Source of the DNA: Methylocaldum sp. 14B
Lineage (GTDB): Bacteria > Pseudomonadota > Gammaproteobacteria > Methylococcales > Methylococcaceae
Assembly (NCBI RefSeq): GCF_002005105.1
Contig: NZ_MSCV01000040.1
Span: forward strand, 1-64,000
DNA: 64,000 nucleotides
Reading direction: 5' to 3'
The position numbers were made by a program, and so were the translations under genes. Shown in pieces: positions 48,097-55,847 of this stretch. Position 1 is the first letter of the stretch; every line of letters begins with the position of its first letter. Below the pieces are notes generated by a model. The model ran no database searches. It was not told the origin of the DNA and saw nothing but the letters and a program-made list of their open reading frames with translations.

Positions 48097-48144
48097 GCCT
48101 GACAAATAATGTGGTATCTGTCATAAATGCTTGGATCGATGTAA

Positions 48145-49938
48145 TCAATATTTTAGAAAATGGCGTGGTGTAAAGTTAATATCAAAAGTTGCATCGGAAT
48201 GGTCAAAGCACATGTCCGAATTTATGCGGTTCGCGGCTTCTGGCGTCACTTTCTCATAACCAGGTAAATTGGATAACCAACCTAGGGCAAATCGCATAAG
48301 TGGTAAAGGGATATGGATAATCCTGCATTTTGCTCCGATATGTAGGGATACTCGATTTACCATATCCCGATAGCTAAGAATCTCTCCGCCGCTCAGGTTA
48401 TAAGACTTGTTGAATGTTTTCGGATTATCTATTGCATCGAGACAGGCTAGCGCTAAGTCTTCTGCGTGAACGGGCTGGCGTAATCCATCTCCGGTTCCGA
48501 CCAAGGGAAAAAACCGGAATCGCTTGATAAAACGGGCAATGGTCGTGACGTTTTTATCCCTTCCCAACCTGTAGACCATCGTGGGACGAAAGATCGTCCA
48601 ATCGATATGCCGGTTTGTGCAAAAAGCTTGTAAATCTTCCTCGGCCTTTTTCAGTTTATTTACCATCTGCCGCTCTTGATCGGAACCCGAGTTCTCTTTC
48701 GTAAAAAGACTCGTTGAACTAAAGGCAACGATGCGCTTTATTCCGCTTCCGGCGAGGCTGTCCAGTATAGGCGGCAACGTCCATAAAGGGGCTAAATGGA
48801 TCAATATTTCGGCCCCGTAGGTGTCAGCGAATCCGCCGCTACTGATGTCCTGTCGATGCCAAACAACATGCCGATGAGCTGGCCGGATCGGCGGTTTGCG
48901 GCTTATGGCGTGAACCTCGAAACCGGCTCGAAGCAAAGCGGGTAACAAAAAATCGCCGATTAAGCTGGTGGCTCCGGTGACGATTGCCCGCCGGTTAGGG
49001 AGAGGATGTTCGACCGATTCGACCGGTTCAGGATGTGTATTCGAGGAGTCGGCAATGTCGCCCTTCTTTTTCGGACTGATCATAACGGCCAACGATCTTA
49101 TGAAATACCGAATACCGATACCCGCCATAACGAGCCACATGAGACCGGTCGGATATTGATGGCGGAAGAACTTTCTGTAAAAGCGAACCATCCCTCTGTG
49201 CTTGTAGTATTCCACCAAGGCCGGCCGCGAGGCGCTGCAAACGCCGCCGACGTGCAGGATTTCGATGTCGGGTACGAAAAGAATCTGGAATCCCGCCTGC
49301 CGGAATCGCATGCACCAGTCCAAATCCTCGCAATGCATGAAATAGCCTTCGTCTAGAGGCCCGACCTTTTCCAGGGCGCCGCGTCGCACCAGCATGAACG
49401 CGCCGGAAATGGCTTCGATGCCGACCGGTTCGGTCGGCAGGGGAACATCTGTCTGGATAAAGCTATTTAGTTTTGGATGATACTTCGAGAACTTGTACAG
49501 CCGAGTAAGCCGAACAAACGTCCGCCACGGCGTCGGAACGGCGCGCCGGCAGCCGGATTGTTCACTGCCATCCGGGTTGAGGATCAGGCAGCCCGCCATT
49601 CCGGTCTGCGGGTGCTGCTCCATCACGGTTAGCATTCTGGAGAGCGTGTCGGGCCGAATCAGACAGTCCGGATTCAGGAATAGGAGATAGTCGCCTTGTG
49701 CGACAGGCAGGGCGATATTGTTCGCTTTGGCGAAGCCGAGGTTTTCCTGATTTTCGATGATTTTCAACCGATCTTCGTCCGGAAAATCACGGCGCAGAAT
49801 ATCCATGCTGTCGTCGGTGGACCGATTGTCGACGACGATTGCTTCGATCGGTACGGTGGATGCAAGCACCGAGCGCACACAGTCGGAAAGAAAATGGCCA
49901 GCGTTAAAGTTGACGATGATGACGGAAATAGGCTTCAT
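48145..49938 (-). CDS. Fusion of GT2 glycosyltransferase and NAD-epimerase-like domain
   Basis: A 597-residue two-domain protein. Residues 1 to about 260 form a GT2 domain (IIVNFNAGHFL, FLNPDCLIRPDTLS, GYFMHCEDLDWCMRFRQAGF). One or two hydrophobic stretches lie at about 262-290. Residues about 315-597 form an atypical SDR (IVTGATSLIGDFLLPALL, AFSSTSLF) that lacks a clear Tyr-x3-Lys pair. Its G/C-rich composition matches the chromosome more than the island. It is transcribed towards the island. Confidence 0.85.
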   Translation of the reverse strand: MKPISVIIVNFNAGHFLSDCVRSVLASTVPIEAIVVDNRSTDDSMDILRRDFPDEDRLKIIENQENLGFAKANNIALPVAQGDYLLFLNPDCLIRPDTLSRMLTVMEQHPQTGMAGCLILNPDGSEQSGCRRAVPTPWRTFVRLTRLYKFSKYHPKLNSFIQTDVPLPTEPVGIEAISGAFMLVRRGALEKVGPLDEGYFMHCEDLDWCMRFRQAGFQILFVPDIEILHVGGVCSASRPALVEYYKHRGMVRFYRKFFRHQYPTGLMWLVMAGIGIRYFIRSLAVMISPKKKGDIADSSNTHPEPVESVEHPLPNRRAIVTGATSLIGDFLLPALLRAGFEVHAISRKPPIRPAHRHVVWHRQDISSGGFADTYGAEILIHLAPLWTLPPILDSLAGSGIKRIVAFSSTSLFTKENSGSDQERQMVNKLKKAEEDLQAFCTNRHIDWTIFRPTMVYRLGRDKNVTTIARFIKRFRFFPLVGTGDGLRQPVHAEDLALACLDAIDNPKTFNKSYNLSGGEILSYRDMVNRVSLHIGAKCRIIHIPLPLMRFALGWLSNLPGYEKVTPEAANRINSDMCFDHSDATFDINFTPRHFLKY

Positions 49939-50082
49939 TGCGTCCAGTTTTGGGATAGCCCTGTCATATAAAAATCACGAATGATTGCACTTCGCCCCTG
50001 ACAATTGTGTGTCCTTTTGAACACATTTGTCGGCAAAGGATTGCCGACCTACGAGCCATACGGGGTATGCGTACCTTATACC
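49939..50082. repeat. REP-like hairpin near the island right border
   Basis: GTCGGCAAAGGATTGCCGAC followed by CTACGAGCC lies near 50030-50058. The same CTACGAGCC tail follows the hairpin near 51190-51220, which shows that the flanking text is part of the repeat. Confidence 0.7.
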
Positions 50083-50270
50083 TTATGCTTTGAGCACCGT
50101 CACGATGCTGGACTTCAGCAATTTACGAAAGCCTTTGTCGAAAGTCACCAGGTGCAAATGATGGCTTTGCGCTGCATCGGCAATCCAGGCATCCGGGACC
50201 GCATTGCCGGTCAGATTGTGTCGCACGCACAATTGCTCGACCTCCGGCCATTCGTCGCCCAACGACGGAA
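50083..50270 (-). pseudogene. 3' fragment of a vapC PIN-domain toxin gene
   Basis: About 188 bp nearly identical to the 3' end of the vapC pseudogene at 51542-51992. It encodes LPSLGDEWPEVEQLCVRHNLTGNAV-DAWIADAAQSHHLHLVTFDKGF and a stop at 50083-50085. It lacks the 9-bp AAAGCCTTT duplication present in the other copy. The N-terminal half is absent. Confidence 0.75.
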
Positions 50271-50459
50271 GTGCTTAGGTTGGGGTGACAAAGGAATCCC
50301 AGTACCAAATTGACCAGGCAGGGCAGTCTTTCGGTGGCTCAAAGCAAATTTGGCTATTCTTCGACGGCTTAGAGCCTATCCCGGTAGGTCCCAAAAACCC
50401 TTCGACTCGGCTCAGGACAGGCCCTTCGACAGGCTCAGGGCGAACGGCCTGGTAGGCTC
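50271..50459. other. Intergenic remnant with dispersed repeat
   Basis: Contains CCTTCGAC-GGCTCAGGAC motifs (50399-50450), a widespread bacterial intergenic palindrome also seen near 51080. No gene is supported. Confidence 0.45.
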
Positions 50460-50681
50460 TTAGTGGTGTTGCAACTTATCCGCTAGCCAGAGCTTGATTA
50501 GGGATTGACGAGTCACACCTAGCCGATGCGCTTCTCGATCGAGCGAACGCACCATCCAGACGGGAAAATCCACATTGACGCGCTTCTGCTCCAGGCCGGG
50601 GCGGCGCGCCTTTTCAAGGTCGAGCATGGCCGTCACGTCCTCGCCTGCATCAAATTTCTCGTCAAAATCCGAAGCTTTCAT
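50460..50681 (-). CDS. brnA: BrnA-type antitoxin
   Basis: A 73-residue antitoxin with a C-terminal ribbon-helix-helix (KRVNVDFPVWMVRSLDREAHRLGVTRQSLIKLWLADKL). It overlaps the end of brnT by 20 bases. It should neutralise BrnT and repress the operon promoter. Confidence 0.85.
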   Translation of the reverse strand: MKASDFDEKFDAGEDVTAMLDLEKARRPGLEQKRVNVDFPVWMVRSLDREAHRLGVTRQSLIKLWLADKLQHH

Positions 50682-50931
50682 AGATTTCTATCTCTTCTTT
50701 CCGGGAGCGCCTGACGGAAATCAGACGGATGTTCTCGTTTCGATAGGTGACGACCGCTGACAAATGCTTGCCGCCGATCATGCCTATGACCAAATAGCGC
50801 GGTTCGTCCACTGTCTTCGCTGGAATCTCGATAAGATCGGGATCGTCCCACAAAGTTTGCGCCTCATCGAAATCAATTCCGTGTTTGTGCTTGTTAGCAG
50901 AGCTTTTGTCCTGGTCATATTCGAAAGCCAT
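50662..50931 (-). CDS. brnT: BrnT-type ribonuclease toxin
   Basis: An 89-residue toxin with the family pattern FEYDQDKSSANKHKHGIDFDEAQTLWDD, then RYLVIGMIGGKHLSAVVTYRNENIRLISVRRSRKEE. It has the RelE-like fold with the HGIDF and RxISxRR blocks. It precedes brnA in the normal toxin-first order, and both look intact. Confidence 0.9.
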   Translation of the reverse strand: MAFEYDQDKSSANKHKHGIDFDEAQTLWDDPDLIEIPAKTVDEPRYLVIGMIGGKHLSAVVTYRNENIRLISVRRSRKEEIEIYESFGF

Positions 50932-50957
50932 ATTGGGGATATAGCAGAAAAAGAATA

Positions 50958-50963
50958 ATTATA
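50958..50963 (-). promoter_or_regulatory. TATAAT box of the brnTA operon
   Basis: A perfect TATAAT on the minus strand ends 26 bases before the brnT start, in an A/T-rich leader. The -35 position is poor (CATAAA), as expected for an autoregulated promoter. The assignment rests on position and the box alone. Confidence 0.4.
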
Positions 50964-51541
50964 GAACCTTTTTTATACTTTTTATGACGGTAACCAGGAC
51001 CTCCAGTTCGGGGCAGCGAGCCTGGTGCCATACTCTACACGGCTGCTCTTGATCCTTAAGGAAGCTCTGATTAAGTCCTTCGAGTCGGCTCAGGACAGAC
51101 TTGTCGAACGCTCTCCTGAGCCTATCGAAGGGGCATGAACGGAATCCACTTGTTCAGAGCTCCTTAAGGTCATTTGCCCTCAGATACGGTCGTCGGCAAA
51201 GAATTACCGATCTACGAGCCATGTACCGCGAACCATGCGGGTGCGGTTCATGCCGCACAATCCCCGTCCGGTGTTTTTCGCGCTGCTTGCCGCGTACCAA
51301 TTCGCCGGGAGCCGAATGTGGTAAACGACGTTTGCCCTGCGCCGAAAGCCTGAGATGGCTTTGGTCGATTGGAACGTGCGAGGCACGGCCCGAAGGATGA
51401 GCGTCAGGAATGAGGCTAGTAATCGGTCGTCCTGCTGATTTGTCGTATCTGAGCCCATCCTACAAACCCACCGGGCGGCCAAGAATCGCGGACCCACAAG
51501 CCATGCAGGGAACGTATTGAACGCATTTGTGTACTGATACC
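50964..51541. other. Repeat-rich stretch between brnTA and vapBC
   Basis: It contains a CCTTCGAGTCGGCTCAGGAC palindrome (about 51078-51140), a degraded REP-like hairpin (GTCGGCAAAGAATTACCGAT near 51191) and AT-rich text near brnT. I see no supported gene. Confidence 0.45.
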
Positions 51542-51992
51542 TCACGCCTTGAGCACCGTCACCATGCTGGACTTCAGCAATTTACGAAAGCCTTTAAAGC
51601 CTTTGTCGAAAGTCACCAGGTGCAAATGATGGCTTTGCGCTGCATCGGCAATCCAGGCATCCAGGACCGCATTGCCGGTCAGATTGTGTCGCACGCACAA
51701 TTGCTCGACCTCTGGCCATTCGTCGCCCAACGAAGGTAGGACCATCCCTGGCGAATCCAGCACGGCACGCAGGAAAGCCAAAGCCGCATCAAGGGGCGTA
51801 GGCTCCACAAAAACCTAAAAACCTTGGGATGCGTGGCTAGGCGCAGGAATCCCGAAGCCACCACCGGCAAAATGGCCAACGATTGCCCTTCGACGCTTTT
51901 GGCTAGGGCATCTCCAGCCAAGCCAGGGCCGACTGATGGTGCGGATGATCCTGCCTAGAGGCGGCCAAAAGGACATTGACATCGGGCGTCAC
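51542..51992 (-). pseudogene. vapC: Decayed VapC PIN-domain toxin
   Basis: The intended protein can be read across two lesions. It starts GTG at 51992 as MTPDVNVLLAASRQDHPHHQSALAWLE, with the PIN catalytic Asp. Loss of one G shifts it to DALAKSVEGQSLAILPVVASGFLRLATHPKVF, and an exact 8-nt tandem duplication (AGGTTTTT twice, near 51810-51826) shifts it again to VEPTPLDAALAFLRAVLD and on to the C-terminus. A third, in-frame 9-nt duplication gives KGFKGF. The GTG overlaps the vapB stop (GTGA). The toxin is therefore inactive. Confidence 0.85.
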
Positions 51993-52375
51993 TGGGCCGA
52001 ATCCGCTTCATCTGCCGCCTCGAGTAGGGTGCGCTGGGTCAATGTGTCGCGTATCGTCGGCCGCAATCCACCCCGTCCGGCGTAGACCGGCAATACCTGG
52101 CGCATCTTGCCAGAACGTTGCGAAGTGCGCAGTCGCATCGAAAGACCTTCCTCGATCAAACGAGTCAAACTGACATGTTCATTGGCCTCACTCAGCAAGC
52201 GGTCGTCGATATCTATTAATCAGGCCCGTAAATACCCTCCTGGTATTTCGGGCCGCCGCCCAGGCCCGGTACACGCCCGGCCTGGGCTCACGCGGCTTGT
52301 CGCCGCGCCGGGGCATCCCTGCCCCGGATTAACCCGGCCAATATTTATAGGCCGGGTCAATAACGTGGTTCTCAT
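51989..52375 (-). pseudogene. vapB: VapB antitoxin gene split by a 141-bp insertion
   Basis: The 5' end ATG AGA ACC ACG TTA (52375-52361) encodes MRTTL. After the insertion the frame resumes at 52219 with TTA ATA GAT ATC, and codes on through IDIDDRLLSEANEHVSLTRLIEEGL to a stop at 51989. Joined, this is a normal small VapB. The insert adds 144 bases including a possible TTA duplication, stays open for 46 codons and then meets TGA. Only re-initiation, for example at TTG 52198, could yield a truncated antitoxin. Confidence 0.75.
52220..52360. mobile_element. 141-bp insertion made of five consecutive hairpins
   Basis: On the plus strand the stems are 52223-52254 (GGCCCG-AAATACC with a 5-nt CTCCT-type loop and one bulged T), 52259-52286 (CCCAGGCC / GGCCTGGG), 52291-52307 (CGCGGC / GCCGCG, 5-nt loop), 52308-52327 (CCGGGGCA / TGCCCCGG, 4-nt loop) and 52332-52357 (ACCCGGCC / GGCCGGGT, A/T-rich loop). 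It interrupts vapB after codon 5 with a possible TTA target duplication. It has no obvious transposase gene, so it is a non-autonomous insertion by inference. Confidence 0.75.
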
Positions 52376-52379
52376 GGAG

Positions 52380-52544
52380 TAAATTCCAATACTGATTTCT
52401 GCATATTTAATCCTGGACCAGCATTCTACGCCATGACCTTAAGCCGGGGAACGTGCGCAACGCATAGGTTCATGTTCGAAAATAGTTCTTGAAATTTGGT
52501 CTCAATAGCCTAGTCTCGCAATAAATTAAGATGAGGAGATGAAC
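52380..52544. other. Divergent intergenic region between vapB and the DUF433 gene
   Basis: A/T-richer stretch that should carry promoters for vapBC (leftward) and the DUF433/DUF5615 pair (rightward). A GAGGAG ribosome site at 52533-52538 sits 6 bases before ATG 52545. Confidence 0.5.
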
Positions 52545-52775
52545 ATGGAATCACTAAACCGCATTACTCAGCAACCCGGCGTCATGGGCGGCAAGGCGTG
52601 CATCCGTGGCATGCGGGTAACGGTCGGTATGATCGTCGGCCAAATCGGAGCTGGGCACAGCATCGAAGAGGTCCTCGCGGATTATCCCTACCTCGAACGC
52701 GAGGATATCCTACAGGCGCTACGCTACGCCGCGTGGCGTGCGGAAGAACGGGAAATTACGCTGGCGAGCGCATGA
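52545..52775 (+). CDS. DUF433 antitoxin
   Basis: A 76-residue winged-helix protein. QQPGVMGGKACIRGMRVTVGMIVGQIGAGHSIEEVLADYPYLEREDILQALRYAAW is the DUF433 core, which is known from VapB45-like antitoxins and pairs with DUF5615 toxins. The ATG at 52545 fits the ribosome site better than the ATG at 52539, which abuts it. It overlaps the toxin gene by four bases. Confidence 0.9.
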   Translation: MESLNRITQQPGVMGGKACIRGMRVTVGMIVGQIGAGHSIEEVLADYPYLEREDILQALRYAAWRAEEREITLASA

Positions 52776-53143
52776 AGTTATTGGTCGACATGAATCTGTC
52801 ACCGCGCTGGGTCAGCCTGTTGGCTGACGCGGGCTTCGAGGCGGCGCACTGGTCTACACTGGGCGCAGCCAATGCCCCGGACGCGGAAATCATGGCCTTC
52901 GCCAAGGCTAACGGCTACGTGGTGCTCACGCACGACCTGGACTTCAGCGCGATTCTTGCGGCAACCCACGGCGAGAAACCCAGCGTCGTGCAAATTCGTG
53001 CCGAGGATGTCAGCCCGGGCGCAATCGGCAAGCCGGTTAGCGATGCCCTGTTGCAAATGACGGCCGAGCTGGAAGAAGGTGCGTTGCTCACCATTGATCC
53101 GAATCGCACCCGGTTGCGGCTCCTACCCTTACACTTCCGATAG
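52772..53143 (+). CDS. DUF5615 PIN-like toxin
   Basis: A 123-residue PIN-like nuclease. LLVDMNLSPRW has the first acidic residue, DAEIMAFAKANGYVVLTHDLDFS has the second cluster, and PSVVQIRAEDVSPG is conserved in the family. It starts at ATG 52772 inside the DUF433 stop (ATGA). The pair looks intact and should be a type II toxin-antitoxin module. Confidence 0.9.
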   Translation: MKLLVDMNLSPRWVSLLADAGFEAAHWSTLGAANAPDAEIMAFAKANGYVVLTHDLDFSAILAATHGEKPSVVQIRAEDVSPGAIGKPVSDALLQMTAELEEGALLTIDPNRTRLRLLPLHFR

Positions 53144-53189
53144 GCCAAGCCGTTTTGGCACTGAGCGGCAAATGCGCGCGGTGCGTACA

Positions 53190-54560
53190 TTACATAGCCG
53201 CGCGCAAAGCGTCCTCGACCTTTTTGTGAATCCCGCCGAAGCTGCCGTTGCTCATGAAAACCAGATGGTCGCCGGGGCGGGCGTCTTTCGCCAGTCGCTC
53301 CACGATTGAATCCAGCGAGCGGCATACGCTAATGTGTTCGGCTCCCTGAATTGCCTGCTCGGCGTCCCAACCGAGGTCTTCGGGTTGGAAAATGATGGAT
53401 TGATCGGCAGCCTTCAAGGAATCGGCAAGCGTATCGGCGTGAACGCCCATGCGCATGGTGTTGGACCTGGGTTCCAACACGGCGATGATGCGGGCGCTGT
53501 CGACACGCGCGCGCAAGCCTTCGAGCGTCGTGGCGATGGCGGTGGGATGGTGGGCGAAATCGTCGTAAAGGGTGATTCCGTCGATGCGGGCGCGTACTTC
53601 CAGTCGGCGTCTGACATTCTTGAACATGCTCAACGCGGCCGCGGCCTCTTCGGGGCTTACGCCGGCATGGTGAGCTGCGGCGATGGCGGAAAGCGCGTTC
53701 ATCACGTTGTGGCGGCCGGTCAGGCTCCATTCCACGACACCGCTGGGCCGTCCCTGGTGGTAAAGCTGGAATTGGCTGCCGTCGGGTGCCAACAGAGCAG
53801 CACGCCAAACGGCGTTCTCGGGATTTACTTCCAAAGTCGTTTTCTCGACCGGCGTCCAGCAACCCATTTGCAGGACTTCGGCCAGGGTTTTGTCCGTCTC
53901 CGGAGCGATGATGAGCCCGTTTCCCGGAATGCTGCGTATCAAGTGGTGAAACTGCCGCTGGATTGCGGCGAGGTCGGGAAAAATGTCGGCGTGGTCGAAT
54001 TCCAGGTTATTGAGAATCGTCGTGCGCGGCCGGTAATGGACGAACTTGGAACGTTTATCGAAAAAAGCGGTATCGTACTCGTCGGCTTCGACGATGAAAA
54101 ACCGGCCGTCGCCCAGACGCGCGGACAAGCCGAAATTGAGTGGGACGCCTCCGATCAGAAAGCCGGGCTTGAGTCCCGCGCTTTCGAGTATCCAGGCGAG
54201 CATGCTCGATGTGGTCGTTTTGCCGTGCGTTCCGGCCACGGCCAGCACCCAGGAGTTCTTCAGCACATAGCAATAAAGCCACTGCGGACCCGACGTGTAG
54301 GCGAGTCCCCGATTGAGCACCGCTTCTATTTCCGGATTGCCGCGGGAGATGGCATTGCCTACCACGACCAGGTCGGGCGCCGGGTCCAGATTCTCCGGGC
54401 TGTATCCTTTCATGAGCGCGATTCCTTGCTCCTCGAGCTGGGTGCTCATGGGGGGATAAACGTTTTGGTCGGAGCCGGTGACGTGATGGCCCATTTGTTT
54501 GGCCATGATCGCCAAACCGCCCATAAATGTCCCGCAGATGCCCAAAATATGAATGTGCAC
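53190..54560 (-). CDS. mpl: Murein tripeptide ligase Mpl
   Basis: Recycles cell-wall tripeptide by joining it to UDP-N-acetylmuramate. The 456-residue Mur-ligase has MHIHILGICGTFMGGLA at the start, ATP loop GTHGKTT (110-116), EADEYDTAFFDKRSKF and LYDDFAHHPTAI, a set distinctive for Mpl as opposed to MurC. The neighbouring ankyrin gene lies 26 bases upstream on the same strand. Confidence 0.95.
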   Translation of the reverse strand: MHIHILGICGTFMGGLAIMAKQMGHHVTGSDQNVYPPMSTQLEEQGIALMKGYSPENLDPAPDLVVVGNAISRGNPEIEAVLNRGLAYTSGPQWLYCYVLKNSWVLAVAGTHGKTTTSSMLAWILESAGLKPGFLIGGVPLNFGLSARLGDGRFFIVEADEYDTAFFDKRSKFVHYRPRTTILNNLEFDHADIFPDLAAIQRQFHHLIRSIPGNGLIIAPETDKTLAEVLQMGCWTPVEKTTLEVNPENAVWRAALLAPDGSQFQLYHQGRPSGVVEWSLTGRHNVMNALSAIAAAHHAGVSPEEAAAALSMFKNVRRRLEVRARIDGITLYDDFAHHPTAIATTLEGLRARVDSARIIAVLEPRSNTMRMGVHADTLADSLKAADQSIIFQPEDLGWDAEQAIQGAEHISVCRSLDSIVERLAKDARPGDHLVFMSNGSFGGIHKKVEDALRAAM

Positions 54561-54586
54561 GATCCTGTCCTCTTAGGTTCGGTCCG

Positions 54587-55099
54587 TTATTTCTTGACGT
54601 TGTCCGGGTTTTTGTTCGCGGACGTTCCGTCATCCGTTTTGCCTTCCGAGACGGGTTTAACCATCGCGGCTTGTTCCAATATCGCTGCGATCCGCATATG
54701 CCCGCTTTTCTTGGCTCGATCGATAAGCGTGAGTCCTGAATTTTCTTTTGCGGAAACGTCCGCTCCGCCGGCGATCAGCGCCCTGACGGCATCCTCGTAG
54801 CCTTGCGCGGCAGCCTCCATGAGCGCGGTCACCCCGCGCTGGTCCGCTGCATCGGGATCGGCGCCGAAACTCAAAAGCTTTCTGATCACGCGGACATTGC
54901 CCGAAAATGCCGCCGCCATCAGCGGCGTGCGGCCGGCGCCGTTTTTGCCGTTGACGTCCGCGCCCTGGGCGAGCAGCGAATCCAGCCGTTCCAGCTGCCC
55001 GGATGCGGCCGCGGCGAACAGTGCCTGATTCGGATCTTCCGCTTGCAGAACGGTTGTCGACGCGAGCAGGGCAAGAACGAGCATGGCTTTTTTTAACAT
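54587..55099 (-). CDS. Exported ankyrin-repeat protein
   Basis: A 170-residue protein with a signal peptide (residues 1-20, MLKKAMLVLALLASTTVLQA). Three to four ankyrin repeats follow at about 25-140 (GRTPLMAAAFSGNVRVIRKLLSFGADPDAAD, GVTALMEAAAQGYEDAVRALIAGGADVSAKE). The tail is polar. It probably acts by protein binding in the periplasm, and its partner is unknown. It may be co-transcribed with mpl. Confidence 0.9.
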   Translation of the reverse strand: MLKKAMLVLALLASTTVLQAEDPNQALFAAAASGQLERLDSLLAQGADVNGKNGAGRTPLMAAAFSGNVRVIRKLLSFGADPDAADQRGVTALMEAAAQGYEDAVRALIAGGADVSAKENSGLTLIDRAKKSGHMRIAAILEQAAMVKPVSEGKTDDGTSANKNPDNVKK

Positions 55100-55183
55100 A
55101 GCGAAACTTGGTTCGGTCGGAAAGACATTCCCTCAAATTGCCGGATAGTGCTGAGCACACCGCCTGGTGAGGGGCCTGCTACC

Positions 55184-55361
55184 AATGCCGTTAAGTTAAG
55201 CCCCACCTCGTCATTCCGGCATGGATTGCCGGAATCTAGAAGCCAAGGATGGCATCGGCTCGGATCACATCCCTGTACTCTGGATGCCGGCATTCCAATC
55301 GCAAACGGTCGCTTTAGTCGGACCTTTCCCTGCCGGCATGACGGCTTAACTTAACGGCATT
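55184..55361. mobile_element. 178-bp MITE-like element with 19-bp perfect terminal inverted repeats
   Basis: AATGCCGTTAAGTTAAGCC at 55184-55202 is exactly inverted at 55343-55361. Just outside, GGGCCTGCTACC (55172-55183) and GGGCCTGGTACC (55362-55373) form a direct repeat with one mismatch, which may be a target duplication. The interior carries CCAATCGCAAACGG and CCGGCA palindromes shared with 31133-31610. There is no coding capacity. Confidence 0.7.
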
Positions 55362-55466
55362 GGGCCTGGTACCCGGGGCATCGGCGGTTGCGAAAGGTGC
55401 TTGAAGAACTCTCTTCCGTTTAAACTATCGGCAAAAAAACAATCGTCTGTAACCATAGTCCAAGCC

Positions 55467-55844
55467 ATGAACAACAAGTATCGTATCGATATCGACGCCG
55501 TAACCGATTATCTGGAAGCCGAATCCTCCCCGGAGACGAACCGCTATGTGTTCGCCTATACCATCACCATCCGGAACGCCGGCGACGTGCCCGCGAAATT
55601 GGTATCCCGGCACTGGATCATCACCGATGCGCACGGAAAGATACAGGAAGTCCGCGGGGAAGGGGTAGTGGGTGAACAGCCTCATCTTTCTCCGGGCGAA
55701 TCCTTTCGCTATACCAGCGCCGCCATGATCGAAACGCCGGTGGGCACGATGCGAGGCGAATATCAAATGATTGCCGATGACGGTGAGCATTTCGATGCCG
55801 AAATACCGTCGTTCACCCTGGCCATTCCGCGAACCTTGCACTGA
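55467..55844 (+). CDS. apaG: ApaG protein
   Basis: A 125-residue beta-sandwich protein. YVFAYTITIRNAGDVPAKLVSRHWIITDAHG, V-GEGVVGEQPHLSPGESF and GTMRGEYQM are the ApaG signature. Its function is not firmly known. The ATG at 55467 gives the family length. It is 3 bases before apaH, the normal pairing. Confidence 0.94.
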   Translation: MNNKYRIDIDAVTDYLEAESSPETNRYVFAYTITIRNAGDVPAKLVSRHWIITDAHGKIQEVRGEGVVGEQPHLSPGESFRYTSAAMIETPVGTMRGEYQMIADDGEHFDAEIPSFTLAIPRTLH

Positions 55845-55847
55845 TCG

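Noticed and set aside
51204-51545. 113-codon open frame between brnTA and vapBC
   Set aside because: It crosses repeats, has no ribosome site and shows no recognisable domain.
52220-52360. Integron attC site or group II intron fragment
   Set aside because: There is no GTTRRRY core, no integrase nearby and no domain V-like hairpin with the expected sequence. The five-hairpin layout fits neither.
53334-54800. 488-codon plus-strand open frame opposite mpl
   Set aside because: It is antisense to a clear Mpl protein and has no conserved motifs.
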